A DNA stretch of 44,270 nt from Chthonomonas calidirosea (GTDB lineage Bacteria > Armatimonadota > Chthonomonadetes > Chthonomonadales > Chthonomonadaceae): the NCBI GenBank assembly GCA_945878775.1, contig CAMCUQ010000006.1, positions 1 to 44,270 on the forward strand, in the 5' to 3' direction. The notes beneath the pieces are model-generated. The model was not told the origin of the DNA, ran no database searches, and was given only the letters and a program-made list of their open reading frames with translations. Shown here piece by piece: positions 24,142 to 31,683 of the stretch (positions within the stretch are counted from its first letter, which is position 1; every line of letters begins with the position of its first letter). A program made the translations under genes and the position numbers.

Positions 24142-26238
24142 CTAACTGACGTGAACCTGTCCGATACGCTCCTTGAGCCGGTCAATAGCCTTGCTTAGGG
24201 GTTGGTGCTCTGGACGCGCAAGCTCTGGGTCTCGCTCGACAAGTTCAAACGCCGTTTCGCGAGTCTCTTGCAGGATCGCCATGTCTTGAAAAATGTCGGC
24301 AATCGCAAACTCCGGCATTCCGCTCTGGCGTGTTCCAAAAAACTCACCGGGACCGCGCAACCGTAAATCCTCTTCTGCAATGCGAAAACCGTCCTGTGTC
24401 TCCGTCATTATCTCCATACGCGCCTGTCCGTCGGCGGTTTTGGGATCAGACACCAAAATACAATAGGAGGCGTGTTCCCCGCGCCCCACCCTGCCTCGTA
24501 GCTGGTGTAGTTGGGCAAGTCCAAATCGATCCGCATCCTCAATGATTATGACGGAAGCGTTCGGAACATCGATCCCTACCTCGATCACGGTGGTTGCTAC
24601 CAGTATATCCAATTCACGCGCCTTGAATTGTGCCATGATCGTCTCTTTTTCAAGAGCTTTCATCTGTCCATGCAGTAACCCCACGCGATACTGCGGGAAG
24701 ACACTTTTGGCGATATGCTCAGCGAGTTGTGTGGCACTCTTCGCCTGTAGCTTCTCACTCTCCTCCACAAGAGAGCAAACAATGTAGGCTTGGCGCCCCT
24801 CTTCAATCAGCTTCTGCGTGGCACTATACACCAAAGAGCGTTTATCTGGCGTCCGCCAATGCGTTTTTATGGGCTTTCGTCCGGGCGGAAGTTCATCCAA
24901 AACAGACACATCCAAATCCCCATAGAGCGTCATCGTCAACGTGCGCGGGATGGGTGTCGCCGTCATAACAAGCAGGTGCGGGCGCGTCCCTTTCCGTGCC
25001 AAAGCCTGTCTTTGCAAAACCCCGAAACGGTGCTGTTCATCGATGATCACCATTCCAAGCCGCGCAAAATCCATCCCCTCTTGGATCAAAGCATGGGTTC
25101 CCACAACGACTTGGGTCTCGCCACTCAACAAACGCTCTCGAAGTGCCAGCTTCTGCTTCGCCGTGAGGCTACCGAGTGCAACCTCAACCTTAATACCCAG
25201 CGGCTCCAGAAGTCTCTCTAGTCCAAGCGTATGCTGTTGCGCCAAAATCTCCGTAGGAGCCATGAGGGCGGCTTGGTAGCCGTTCTGAACCGCCATAAGC
25301 ATCGCGCCAAGCGCAACCATCGTTTTGCCGCTTCCCACATCTCCCTGAACGAGCCGATTCATCGCCCGTCCCGTTGAGATATTTTGTGCGATCTCTGCAA
25401 TAGCGCGTTGCTGCGCCCTCGTGAGTTGAAACGGAACTATCTGTGCTATCTGCGCGTTTAGCTCCTCCAAAGAAACCTTAAATTGTATGCCCTGAACGTC
25501 GTGACAGTTCTCACGCCTCCGCAACGCAAGCAGGGTCTGCAAAACAAAAAACTCCTCAAACACCAACCTGTACCGAGCAGCAATCAGGGCAGGTTCGGAC
25601 TCAGGAAAATGGATATTCTCTACCGCATTCCGCGCACCAACGAGTCGGTGGTTCAGTATCACACGCGGTGGGAGGCAATCCTCAATCTCTTCCCGATAGG
25701 TTTGCAGCGTTGCAAAGATCAGTTTGCGAAGCCGTCCCTGCCGTATCCCCTCTGTGGCGGGATAAATGGGCACGATTCTGTTGGTAGAGAGGTTATCGGT
25801 ATCCTCTCCGATCTCCTCCCATTCCGGGTTCTGAATCTCATAAATATAACTGCTACCGCTAAAACTATCGCGCTTTACTTGTCCATAGACCACAATCGGA
25901 GTTCGCGCCGTGGCGAGAGCGCGAAAAGTACGCTCCATAAACGGCTGGTTGATCCAGATAAGCTTTATCGCGCTACCGTCGTCATCAAGCAATGCCTCTG
26001 TGATGCTGAGGCGTGCACGGGTATAACGGGTAGTCGTTGCGATCACTATACCCCGCAAGGTGACGCTATCACCGGGACGCACATCGGCGATCCGTGGAAA
26101 GCGACTTCTATCCTCCCAGCGGTGTGGATAGTGGCGCAACAGGTCACCGAGGGTAAAGAGGTTCAACTTCGCCAGTTTTTCGGAAAGTTGAGAACCTATA
26201 CCTTTGAGAGATTGCAAGGGATCCGTGAGTGAGGGCAT
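24142..26238 (-). CDS. recG: ATP-dependent DNA helicase RecG
   Basis: 698 residues, family length. Branch-migrating helicase for stalled forks and recombination intermediates. N-terminal helix-hairpin and wedge/OB domain (LKGIGSQLSEKLAKL, LRHYPHRWEDRSRF, GDSVTLRGIV), then Walker A LVQGDVGSGKTMVALGAML, DEQH-box IIDEQHRFGVLQR, TATPIPRTL, TTVIEVGIDVPNASVIIIED and QLHQLRGRVGRG. The ATG at 26238 has no Shine-Dalgarno site but is only about 16 nt after the predicted transcription start. Confidence 0.97.
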   Translation of the reverse strand: MPSLTDPLQSLKGIGSQLSEKLAKLNLFTLGDLLRHYPHRWEDRSRFPRIADVRPGDSVTLRGIVIATTTRYTRARLSITEALLDDDGSAIKLIWINQPFMERTFRALATARTPIVVYGQVKRDSFSGSSYIYEIQNPEWEEIGEDTDNLSTNRIVPIYPATEGIRQGRLRKLIFATLQTYREEIEDCLPPRVILNHRLVGARNAVENIHFPESEPALIAARYRLVFEEFFVLQTLLALRRRENCHDVQGIQFKVSLEELNAQIAQIVPFQLTRAQQRAIAEIAQNISTGRAMNRLVQGDVGSGKTMVALGAMLMAVQNGYQAALMAPTEILAQQHTLGLERLLEPLGIKVEVALGSLTAKQKLALRERLLSGETQVVVGTHALIQEGMDFARLGMVIIDEQHRFGVLQRQALARKGTRPHLLVMTATPIPRTLTMTLYGDLDVSVLDELPPGRKPIKTHWRTPDKRSLVYSATQKLIEEGRQAYIVCSLVEESEKLQAKSATQLAEHIAKSVFPQYRVGLLHGQMKALEKETIMAQFKARELDILVATTVIEVGIDVPNASVIIIEDADRFGLAQLHQLRGRVGRGEHASYCILVSDPKTADGQARMEIMTETQDGFRIAEEDLRLRGPGEFFGTRQSGMPEFAIADIFQDMAILQETRETAFELVERDPELARPEHQPLSKAIDRLKERIGQVHVS

Positions 26239-26260
26239 GGGCGCGGTTATCGTACTGCGT

Positions 26261-26290
26261 ATTCTAGCAGAGGTATCCAGATGGAGTCAA
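26261..26290 (-). promoter_or_regulatory. recG-coaD operon promoter
   Basis: TTGACT (26290-26285) and TAGAAT (26266-26261), 18-bp spacer, on the minus strand. The predicted start near 26254 leaves a very short leader before recG. Confidence 0.6.
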
Positions 26291-26309
26291 TGCGACAAGT
26301 GTTCGCTAG

Positions 26310-26726
26310 TTATGAAATATTTCGCACAAGGCGTTGCCGCACCGCTACCATGATGCAGGGTCCCCCTGCAATGTATTGAATAGCACCAGAGGTTGCATGG
26401 TTTATTGCGGCGTTCGATTCTGAGCCGGGTTGCATCCAAACATAAGGGATATGCAGTCGCCCCGCAAGTTGGAGCGTCTCTGCCGTGACAAGCGGAGGGG
26501 TCACAGTCACCACGCAATCGACACGAACGGGTATATTATCAAGCGAGGGATAGCAGGCGTCTCCATCTATTGTGTCGGCATTTGGATTGACTGCGAAAAC
26601 ACGATAACCCGCAGATTTCAAACACTGGTAGACTTTATAGCCGTACTTATCTTTATCGCGTGAGACTCCTGTCACCGCAAAGGTCTTTTGGTTTAAGAGT
26701 GTCTCTTTCGTTTCGCGTATGGACAA
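26310..26726 (-). CDS. CoA-binding domain protein (YccU-like)
   Basis: 138 residues, a single Rossmann-like CoA-binding domain as in E. coli YccU and the N-terminus of succinyl-CoA ligases. Motifs: KTFAVTGVSRDKDKYGYKVY, YRVFAVNPNADTIDG, VDCVVTVTPPLVTAE, VWMQPGSESNAAI and GGPCIMVA. Function in the cell is unknown. The start is TTG at 26726, with AAGGA about 10 nt upstream. It lies between argD and recG without a clear promoter. Confidence 0.85.
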   Translation of the reverse strand: MSIRETKETLLNQKTFAVTGVSRDKDKYGYKVYQCLKSAGYRVFAVNPNADTIDGDACYPSLDNIPVRVDCVVTVTPPLVTAETLQLAGRLHIPYVWMQPGSESNAAINHATSGAIQYIAGGPCIMVAVRQRLVRNIS

Positions 26727-26759
26727 GGTTGCTTCTTCCTTTGTTCAGAGAGTGAGGTT

Positions 26760-26791
26760 AGCCCCCCCATTACAAAAAGCAATAGGGGGCT
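26760..26791 (-). terminator. Hairpin after the arginine operon
   Basis: AGCCCCCCCATTAC and GCAATAGGGGGCT form a roughly 12-bp stem (one bulged base) around AAAAA. It lies 80 bp beyond the argD stop, with a second 8-bp hairpin (26832-26850) in between. Neither is followed by a strong U run on the minus strand, so termination is likely but not certain. Confidence 0.45.
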
Positions 26792-26870
26792 TATCTACAC
26801 TCATAGTACACCATTTGAGGCAGGATTTCCTACCTCTTTCCAAAAGAGGTGTCCGAAGTGCCGAGTCTGG

Positions 26871-28109
26871 CTAGGAAGCAAGCCCGTTACGAAGCGCATC
26901 AACGACTTGGTCACAATCCTCTTCCGTCACTATCATCGGAGGCACGAACCGCAAAACGGTATCCCCCACCGCATTCGCCACAATGCCGGAAGCGAGCAGG
27001 TGTGCCAAGAGGTTTTTAGCAATCGGCAAAGAGAACTCTAATCCGACCATCAGCCCAATGCCACGTGCCTCTTTAATAGAATTGGGAAACTCATTTTGCA
27101 AAGCCTTGAGTGCCTGCAAGAAATGGTGCCCAACCCTTTTGGAGTGAGGCATCAAATTCTCTTCAAGAATGACCTCAAGGGTGGCAAGTGAGGTGGCGCA
27201 CGCTAATGCCTGCCCACCGAATGTACAGCCATGATCACCGGGGACGAGCGTTGTGCCAGCCGAACCTCGTGCGAGGCAGGCGCCCATCGGGAAACCGTCT
27301 GCGATCCCCTTCGCCATGGTAACAATGTCGGGAACAACACCCAACGTCTGGCAACCGAGGAAGTGCCCCGTTCGTCCCATGCCACACTGCACCTCATCAC
27401 AGATCAAGAGAATATTGTTTGTGTCGCAAAGGGTTCGCAGGGCTTGCAAAAACTCCGGTGTGGCAGGGTTGATTCCACTCTCTCCTTGAATGGGTTCAAT
27501 CATAATAGCGCAGGTTCGCTCACTCACAAGACTCTTGACCGCCTCAATGTCATTATACGGAGCATAGTGGAAGCCGGGAACCAGTGGCTCAAAGGGAGCC
27601 TGATATTTGGGTTGTGCCGTTGCCGTGACCGTGCCCATCGTTCGCCCATGAAAGGAACCCGTAAAGGTGACGATCTCAAAGCACTCCGCGCCACGCTGTT
27701 GCTTGCCCCATTTCCTTGCGATCTTGAGAGCGCATTCGTTCGCTTCTGCCCCAGAGTTGCAGAAGAAGACTCTCTCCATCCCTGTAAGACCGCATAGTTT
27801 CTCCGCTAACGGAGCCTGAAAAGGGTTGTGGAAAAGGTTGCTCACGTGCATGAGCGTATGTGCCTGCTTTGCAATGGTGTTTGCCACCTTTGGGTGGCAA
27901 TGCCCAATCCCAACAACGGCGATACCTGCCAAAAAGTCAAGGTACTCCTTGCCCTCGCTATCCCAGAGGCGTGCGCCCTCGCCACGAACGAAAACGATTG
28001 GCTGACGCCCATAGGTTCCCATCACATACTGACGGTCTAGGCTCTGAATAAGATTCCCGTCAAAAGTGTCGGGGAGAGTTTTTGTCTGGACAAGCGTTTC
28101 TGTCGTCAT
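26871..28109 (-). CDS. argD: Acetylornithine aminotransferase
   Basis: 412 residues, PLP-dependent class-III aminotransferase converting N-acetylglutamate semialdehyde to N-acetylornithine. Motifs: YLDFLAGIAVVGIGHCHPKV, FCNSGAEANECALKIARKWG, FTGSFHGRTMGTVTATAQPK, MIEPIQGESGI, LICDEVQCGMGRTG and AKGIADGFPMGACLA. AAGGAGG precedes the ATG at 28109. It follows argB by 40 bp as the last gene of argCJBD, and may also act as succinyldiaminopimelate aminotransferase, as is common. Confidence 0.93.
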   Translation of the reverse strand: MTTETLVQTKTLPDTFDGNLIQSLDRQYVMGTYGRQPIVFVRGEGARLWDSEGKEYLDFLAGIAVVGIGHCHPKVANTIAKQAHTLMHVSNLFHNPFQAPLAEKLCGLTGMERVFFCNSGAEANECALKIARKWGKQQRGAECFEIVTFTGSFHGRTMGTVTATAQPKYQAPFEPLVPGFHYAPYNDIEAVKSLVSERTCAIMIEPIQGESGINPATPEFLQALRTLCDTNNILLICDEVQCGMGRTGHFLGCQTLGVVPDIVTMAKGIADGFPMGACLARGSAGTTLVPGDHGCTFGGQALACATSLATLEVILEENLMPHSKRVGHHFLQALKALQNEFPNSIKEARGIGLMVGLEFSLPIAKNLLAHLLASGIVANAVGDTVLRFVPPMIVTEEDCDQVVDALRNGLAS

Positions 28110-28149
28110 GGCGTTGTTTTGCCTCCTTGGGTACTAGGGGATTTGTGCA

Positions 28150-29013
28150 CTAACTAGAGCGCACCATGGTACCGATTCCGGTATTCGTAAAAATTTCGAT
28201 AAGCAAAGAGTGGGCTTGCCGTCCGTCGATGAGGTGTGCGCGTGGAACTCCACCCTCAATCGCCGTGATACAGGCTTCCAATTTGGGGATCATGCCTCTA
28301 TCGGCAGCCCCTGTAGCGATCATCACATCTGCATCTTGCGTGGTCATTTCGTTGATCAAAGTAGATTTATCTTTGTAGTCACGATAGAGTCCCTCCACAT
28401 CGGTCAGGATCACCAGTTTGGCGGCTCCGACGGCAGAAGCGATATGCCCTGCAACGTGATCGGCATTCACGTTATAACTGGCTCCGTCGGGACCAATGGC
28501 AACAGAGCAAATTACGGGCACATACCCTTGCTCGGCAAGCATATTAAGAAAATCCGCGTTGATCGTGATTACCTCACCCACAAAGCCGAGATCACCGTGC
28601 GGAGACTCCATTTTGCAGGCGAGAATTAGGTTCGCATCCTTACCACTCAAGCCCACCGCTTTCGCGCCCTGCTGATTCAAGAGAGTCACGATAGCCTTGT
28701 TGGTCTTCCCCGCAAGAACCATCTCCACAATCTCCATGGTGGCAGCATCCGTGACGCGCAACCCACCAACAAAGTTTGGCTGAAGGTTCATCTTCTCCAT
28801 CATGGCATTGATTTCGGGACCTCCCCCATGAACGAGAATGGGACGGATCCCGACATAGTGCAGGAGGGCAATATCTTGCATCACCTGCATTTTGAGCGTC
28901 TCATCAACCATAGCATTGCCACCGTACTTCACGACGATGGTCTTACCGTAGAATTGACGTAGGTAGGGCAGTGCCTCAATCAGCACCTCAGCATGAATGG
29001 CAGGTTCGAGCAT
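28150..29013 (-). CDS. argB: Acetylglutamate kinase
   Basis: 287 residues. Phosphorylates N-acetylglutamate. Motifs: TIVVKYGGNAMVDE, LVHGGGPEINAMM, VGLSGKDANLI, NVNADHVAGHIASAVGA and LTDVEGLYRDYKD. The N-terminus EPAIHAEVLIEALPYLRQF resembles the helix seen in arginine-sensitive, hexameric kinases, so feedback inhibition by arginine is plausible. The start follows the argJ stop by 1 base. Confidence 0.95.
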   Translation of the reverse strand: MLEPAIHAEVLIEALPYLRQFYGKTIVVKYGGNAMVDETLKMQVMQDIALLHYVGIRPILVHGGGPEINAMMEKMNLQPNFVGGLRVTDAATMEIVEMVLAGKTNKAIVTLLNQQGAKAVGLSGKDANLILACKMESPHGDLGFVGEVITINADFLNMLAEQGYVPVICSVAIGPDGASYNVNADHVAGHIASAVGAAKLVILTDVEGLYRDYKDKSTLINEMTTQDADVMIATGAADRGMIPKLEACITAIEGGVPRAHLIDGRQAHSLLIEIFTNTGIGTMVRSS

Positions 29014-29014
29014 T

Positions 29015-30241
29015 TTAGGTATGGTACTCCGCGTTAATTTTGATATAATCGTAACTGTAGTCGCACGTCCAAACGGTGGCAGTCGCTTCGCCCAAATGCA
29101 GGTGAAGTGATACCTCTACCTCTTTCGAGCCTTTGAGGTAGGCGTGTGCACCATCCCGGTCAAAGTCTACACTGCGCCCCTCATTGCAGACTTGAAACTC
29201 TCCAATAAAAGCATCGATGAGATCGGCGTCAAAGGGGACACCAGCACGCCCTGCCGCCATAAGAAGCCTGCCCCAGTTCGGATCGTTACCATAGAGTGCC
29301 GTCTTTACCAGAGGCGATTCAGCAACGGTTTTGGCGATCTTATGGGCAGCCTCCGGGGTTTCTGCCCCTTTCACCACCACTTGAACGAGCTTTGTTGCCC
29401 CCTCACCATCTCTTGCGATCTCTTTCGCCAAAGAGATACAAAAGCGTGAAAGTGCGGTAACAAAGTCCTCAAAGGCAGCACCAGCAACTGAGATAGCGGC
29501 TCCACCCATTCCAGAGGCAAGCAGGATGCACATATCGTTGGTACTTGTGTCACCATCTACGGTCACACTATTATAGGAGACCGCAACGGCACGGCGCAAT
29601 GCCTCTTGAAGCAATTCGGAGGGCAGATGTGCGTCCGTAGTGAGGAACGCCAACATCGTAGCCATATTGGGGGCGATCATTCCAGAGCCTTTGCACATTC
29701 CTCCAAAGCGAATGGGAGCAACCCAACTCTCCGAGTCCACAGTGACTGCCCGATATTTTGGATAGATGTCGGTCGTCATGATCGCTTCTGTAGCACTAAG
29801 GTCGGTTTCAACTCCCCTATCCAACTGCTCAACTGCAAAACCTACCCCCGCCTCAATCTTAGCCATAGGCATAAGATGCCCAATAATTCCAGTGGAAGCC
29901 GTAAGAACTTGATCGGGGGAGATGTGCAGAAGCTCCCCGACTTGCTCCGCCATAGAACGGTTATCAAGATCGCCCTGTTCACCATTACAGGCGTTTGCAT
30001 TGCCTGCATTGACAATGACGGCACGGGCAGTTCCACTCTTCACCACCCGCTGAGAGTAACGAACACAAGCCGCCTTAACTTGATTCGTGGTAAAGGTTCC
30101 GGCAACTGTCGCCTTGCTTTCGCAAACCAAGAGCGCCATATCATTGCCGAGTGATTTTATTCCAGCGCGAACTCCTGCGGCACTAAACCCTTCAGGGAAA
30201 GTGACTCCCGCTTTTGGTTCCTCTTTCCAGTTCGTAATCAT
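29015..30241 (-). CDS. argJ: Glutamate N-acetyltransferase / bifunctional ornithine acetyltransferase
   Basis: 408 residues. Recycles the acetyl group from N-acetylornithine to glutamate; may also use acetyl-CoA. Motifs: GVTFPEGFSAAGVRAGIK, VIVNAGNANACNGEQG, ASTGIIGHLMP and the self-cleavage site GMIAPNMATMLAF, where Thr becomes the nucleophile of the beta subunit. C-terminal GNDPNWGRLLMAAGRAG is standard. Two bases separate it from argC. Presence of ArgJ means the cyclic acetyl route. Confidence 0.96.
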   Translation of the reverse strand: MITNWKEEPKAGVTFPEGFSAAGVRAGIKSLGNDMALLVCESKATVAGTFTTNQVKAACVRYSQRVVKSGTARAVIVNAGNANACNGEQGDLDNRSMAEQVGELLHISPDQVLTASTGIIGHLMPMAKIEAGVGFAVEQLDRGVETDLSATEAIMTTDIYPKYRAVTVDSESWVAPIRFGGMCKGSGMIAPNMATMLAFLTTDAHLPSELLQEALRRAVAVSYNSVTVDGDTSTNDMCILLASGMGGAAISVAGAAFEDFVTALSRFCISLAKEIARDGEGATKLVQVVVKGAETPEAAHKIAKTVAESPLVKTALYGNDPNWGRLLMAAGRAGVPFDADLIDAFIGEFQVCNEGRSVDFDRDGAHAYLKGSKEVEVSLHLHLGEATATVWTCDYSYDYIKINAEYHT

Positions 30242-30243
30242 AA

Positions 30244-31302
30244 TTAGGGAGCCATGCCTCCTGCATAGAGTAGTCCTGCGGTCTCTTCAAAACCACAGAT
30301 GAGATTCATGTTTTGCACCGCCTGTCCCGCTGCCCCCTTCACAAGGTTATCGATAGCAGAGATTATCGTCACCCTCCCATTGCGTTTGTCCACCGCCATA
30401 CCAATGTGGCACCTGTTACTGCCGAGTGTGTGCTTTGTGGCAGGAAGAGGGTCTTCTGCTATGACCACAAAAGGCTCCTCTTTGTAGAATTCCCGATACA
30501 GTTCATAGAGGTCTGCGGTCGCCTGTGTGCCTAGCAGAGTCGCATAGGAGGTTGCCAGTATCCCGCGTGTCATAGGAATGAGGTGTGGAGTGAAAGTGAG
30601 CGTGAAATCAGAGAGTTCACAATATTCGGAGAGGGTGGCTTCAATTTCGGGAGTATGCCGGTGGGTTCCTGCGATCTTGTAGGCACTCACGCTCTCATTG
30701 ATCTCAGGGAAGTGATAATCGAGCGCGAATTTTGCCCTCCCTGCACCAGAGACGCCCGATTTCGCATCCACAATAATACTCTTTGTGTCTACGAGTTGGT
30801 GTTTGAGTAGAGGCGCAAGGGCAAGAATAGAGGCGGTAGTATAGCAGCCAGGATTCCCCACTATCGGAGCCGATTTGATCTGCTCTCGAAACAGTTCAGG
30901 CAAACCGTAGACCGCTTTTTGGTTCCATTCCGGTGCGGTGTGCGGGGTTTTGTACACCGTTTCATAAAGAGCAGTGTCGCGCAATCGAAAGTCGGCAGAG
31001 AGATCGACGATCTTGCACCCCGCCTCCAAAAGGTGGGGCGCTGTCTGTATCGCCTTGCCGTTCTCTTGAGCAAGGAACACAACATCACACTGTGCCACGT
31101 CTACCCCATCCCCATACGGGGTGAAGGTTAGGTTTGGCAGGTGACCTGAAAGGTTGGGAAATGAGGCGGTAATGGGTTTACCAGCATAGGTGGAGGAGAC
31201 CGCTATTTTTAACTGGACGTTCGGGTGCATCGCCAAGATTCGCAATAACTCCCCTCCCCCATACCCAGAGGCTCCCACAACAGCCACTTCAATTTTTGCC
31301 AC
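30244..31302 (-). CDS. argC: N-acetyl-gamma-glutamyl-phosphate reductase
   Basis: 352 residues, NADPH-dependent. N-terminal VAVVGASGYGGGELLRIL, catalytic Cys in PIVGNPGCYTTASILAL, VDAKSGVSGAGR and the histidine region YKIAGTHRHTPEIEA; C-terminal VKGAAGQAVQNMNLICGFEE. Start is GTG at 31302 with AAGGAGAG just upstream, directly after the U run of the attenuator. It is the first structural gene of argCJBD, controlled by the arginine leader described at 31315-31600. Confidence 0.96.
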   Translation of the reverse strand: MAKIEVAVVGASGYGGGELLRILAMHPNVQLKIAVSSTYAGKPITASFPNLSGHLPNLTFTPYGDGVDVAQCDVVFLAQENGKAIQTAPHLLEAGCKIVDLSADFRLRDTALYETVYKTPHTAPEWNQKAVYGLPELFREQIKSAPIVGNPGCYTTASILALAPLLKHQLVDTKSIIVDAKSGVSGAGRAKFALDYHFPEINESVSAYKIAGTHRHTPEIEATLSEYCELSDFTLTFTPHLIPMTRGILATSYATLLGTQATADLYELYREFYKEEPFVVIAEDPLPATKHTLGSNRCHIGMAVDKRNGRVTIISAIDNLVKGAAGQAVQNMNLICGFEETAGLLYAGGMAP

Positions 31303-31314
31303 GAAACTCTCCTT

Positions 31315-31359
31315 AAAAAATCAAAAAAGACCGTCCGGCATCTGTAGCCAGCGGTCTTT
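31315..31359 (-). terminator. Arginine-operon attenuator terminator
   Basis: In the transcript AAAGACCG (31359-31352) pairs with CGGTCTTT (31333-31326), with an inner GGC/GCC pairing and a 7-nt loop. It is followed by UUUUUU-GA-UUUUUU and ends 13 bp before the argC GTG. Its first arm is shared with the antiterminator. Confidence 0.85.
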
Positions 31360-31384
31360 GCTTTCAAAAAAAGAAAACCGCAGG
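31348..31384 (-). promoter_or_regulatory. Antiterminator of the arginine attenuator
   Basis: CCTGCGGTTTT (31384-31374) pairs with AAAGACCGCTGG (31359-31348): eight contiguous pairs (one G-U), a U-U mismatch, then two more G-C pairs. It uses up the first arm of the terminator, so the two structures exclude each other. Confidence 0.75.
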
Positions 31385-31416
31385 CATCCCTCGAAAGAGA
31401 TTAGCCCACGGCTCTC
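31373..31416 (-). promoter_or_regulatory. Anti-antiterminator of the arginine attenuator
   Basis: GAGAGCCGTGGGC (31416-31404) can pair over all 13 positions with GCCTGCGGTTTTC (31385-31373), counting G-U pairs, across an 18-nt loop. This hides the 5' arm of the antiterminator and would leave the terminator free to form. Confidence 0.7.
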
Positions 31417-31460
31417 AATATCGGCGAACAGGGTTCAACGACGTGATTCGCGGGGCTAAT
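31400..31460 (-). promoter_or_regulatory. Stop-codon hairpin of the arginine attenuator
   Basis: ATTAGCCC (31460-31453), which includes the TAG stop of the leader peptide, is perfectly complementary to GGGCTAAT (31407-31400). The second arm overlaps the anti-antiterminator. A ribosome paused at the stop codon would block this hairpin; one stalled at the Arg codons would not. Confidence 0.7.
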
Positions 31461-31527
31461 TCCCGAGACGCTCACGACGCCGACGGCTTCTTGAAACAAG
31501 ATTAGCGGTCACGAACACTGCTTGCAT
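31456..31527 (-). CDS. argL: Arginine-rich leader peptide of the argCJBD operon
   Basis: 23 codons, ATG at 31527 to TAG at 31456. Codons 13-20 read R-S-R-R-R-R-E-R: six arginines in eight positions, encoded by AGA, CGT, CGG, CGT, CGT and CGT. It begins about 38 nt after the predicted transcription start; AAGGA lies 13 nt upstream, a rather long spacing. The remainder (MQAVFVTANLVS) is unremarkable. Translation would sense charged tRNA-Arg. The symbol is descriptive, by analogy with other leader peptides. Confidence 0.75.
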   Translation of the reverse strand: MQAVFVTANLVSRSRRRRERLGN

Positions 31528-31571
31528 GAGAAAGAATAAATCCTTACAATAGAGTGAGAAACGACGGCATG

Positions 31572-31600
31572 ATTTTACAACCTCTGAGGCTATTTGTCAA
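31572..31600 (-). promoter_or_regulatory. argCJBD promoter
   Basis: TTGACA (31600-31595) and TAAAAT (31577-31572) with a 17-bp spacer on the minus strand. It drives the ~260-nt leader. The remainder of the gap, 31601-31683, holds only a weak CTGC/GCAG hairpin with a T run after the lipoprotein gene. Confidence 0.8.
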
Positions 31601-31683
31601 GTTATTCGCAAGAAAAAGCGATAATTTGTCCTGATTGTAAAAAAATGACGCTGCTGATAACTAAACGCAGGGCTAGAAGCAAA

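Noticed and set aside
25483-26232. 249-codon plus-strand open frame opposite recG
   Set aside because: It mirrors the clearly functional RecG frame, has no ribosome-binding site and gives a low-quality protein; antisense shadow.
27231-27797. 188-codon plus-strand open frame opposite argD
   Set aside because: Complement of conserved ArgD motifs; no start signals.
31315-31565. T-box riboswitch as an explanation of the arg leader
   Set aside because: I found no T-box consensus (AGGGTGGNACCGCG-like) or specifier-loop arrangement, while an Arg-rich ORF with matching structures is present.
31303-31600. ArgR operator (ARG box)
   Set aside because: No convincing pair of TNTGAATWWWWATTCANA-like palindromes near the promoter.
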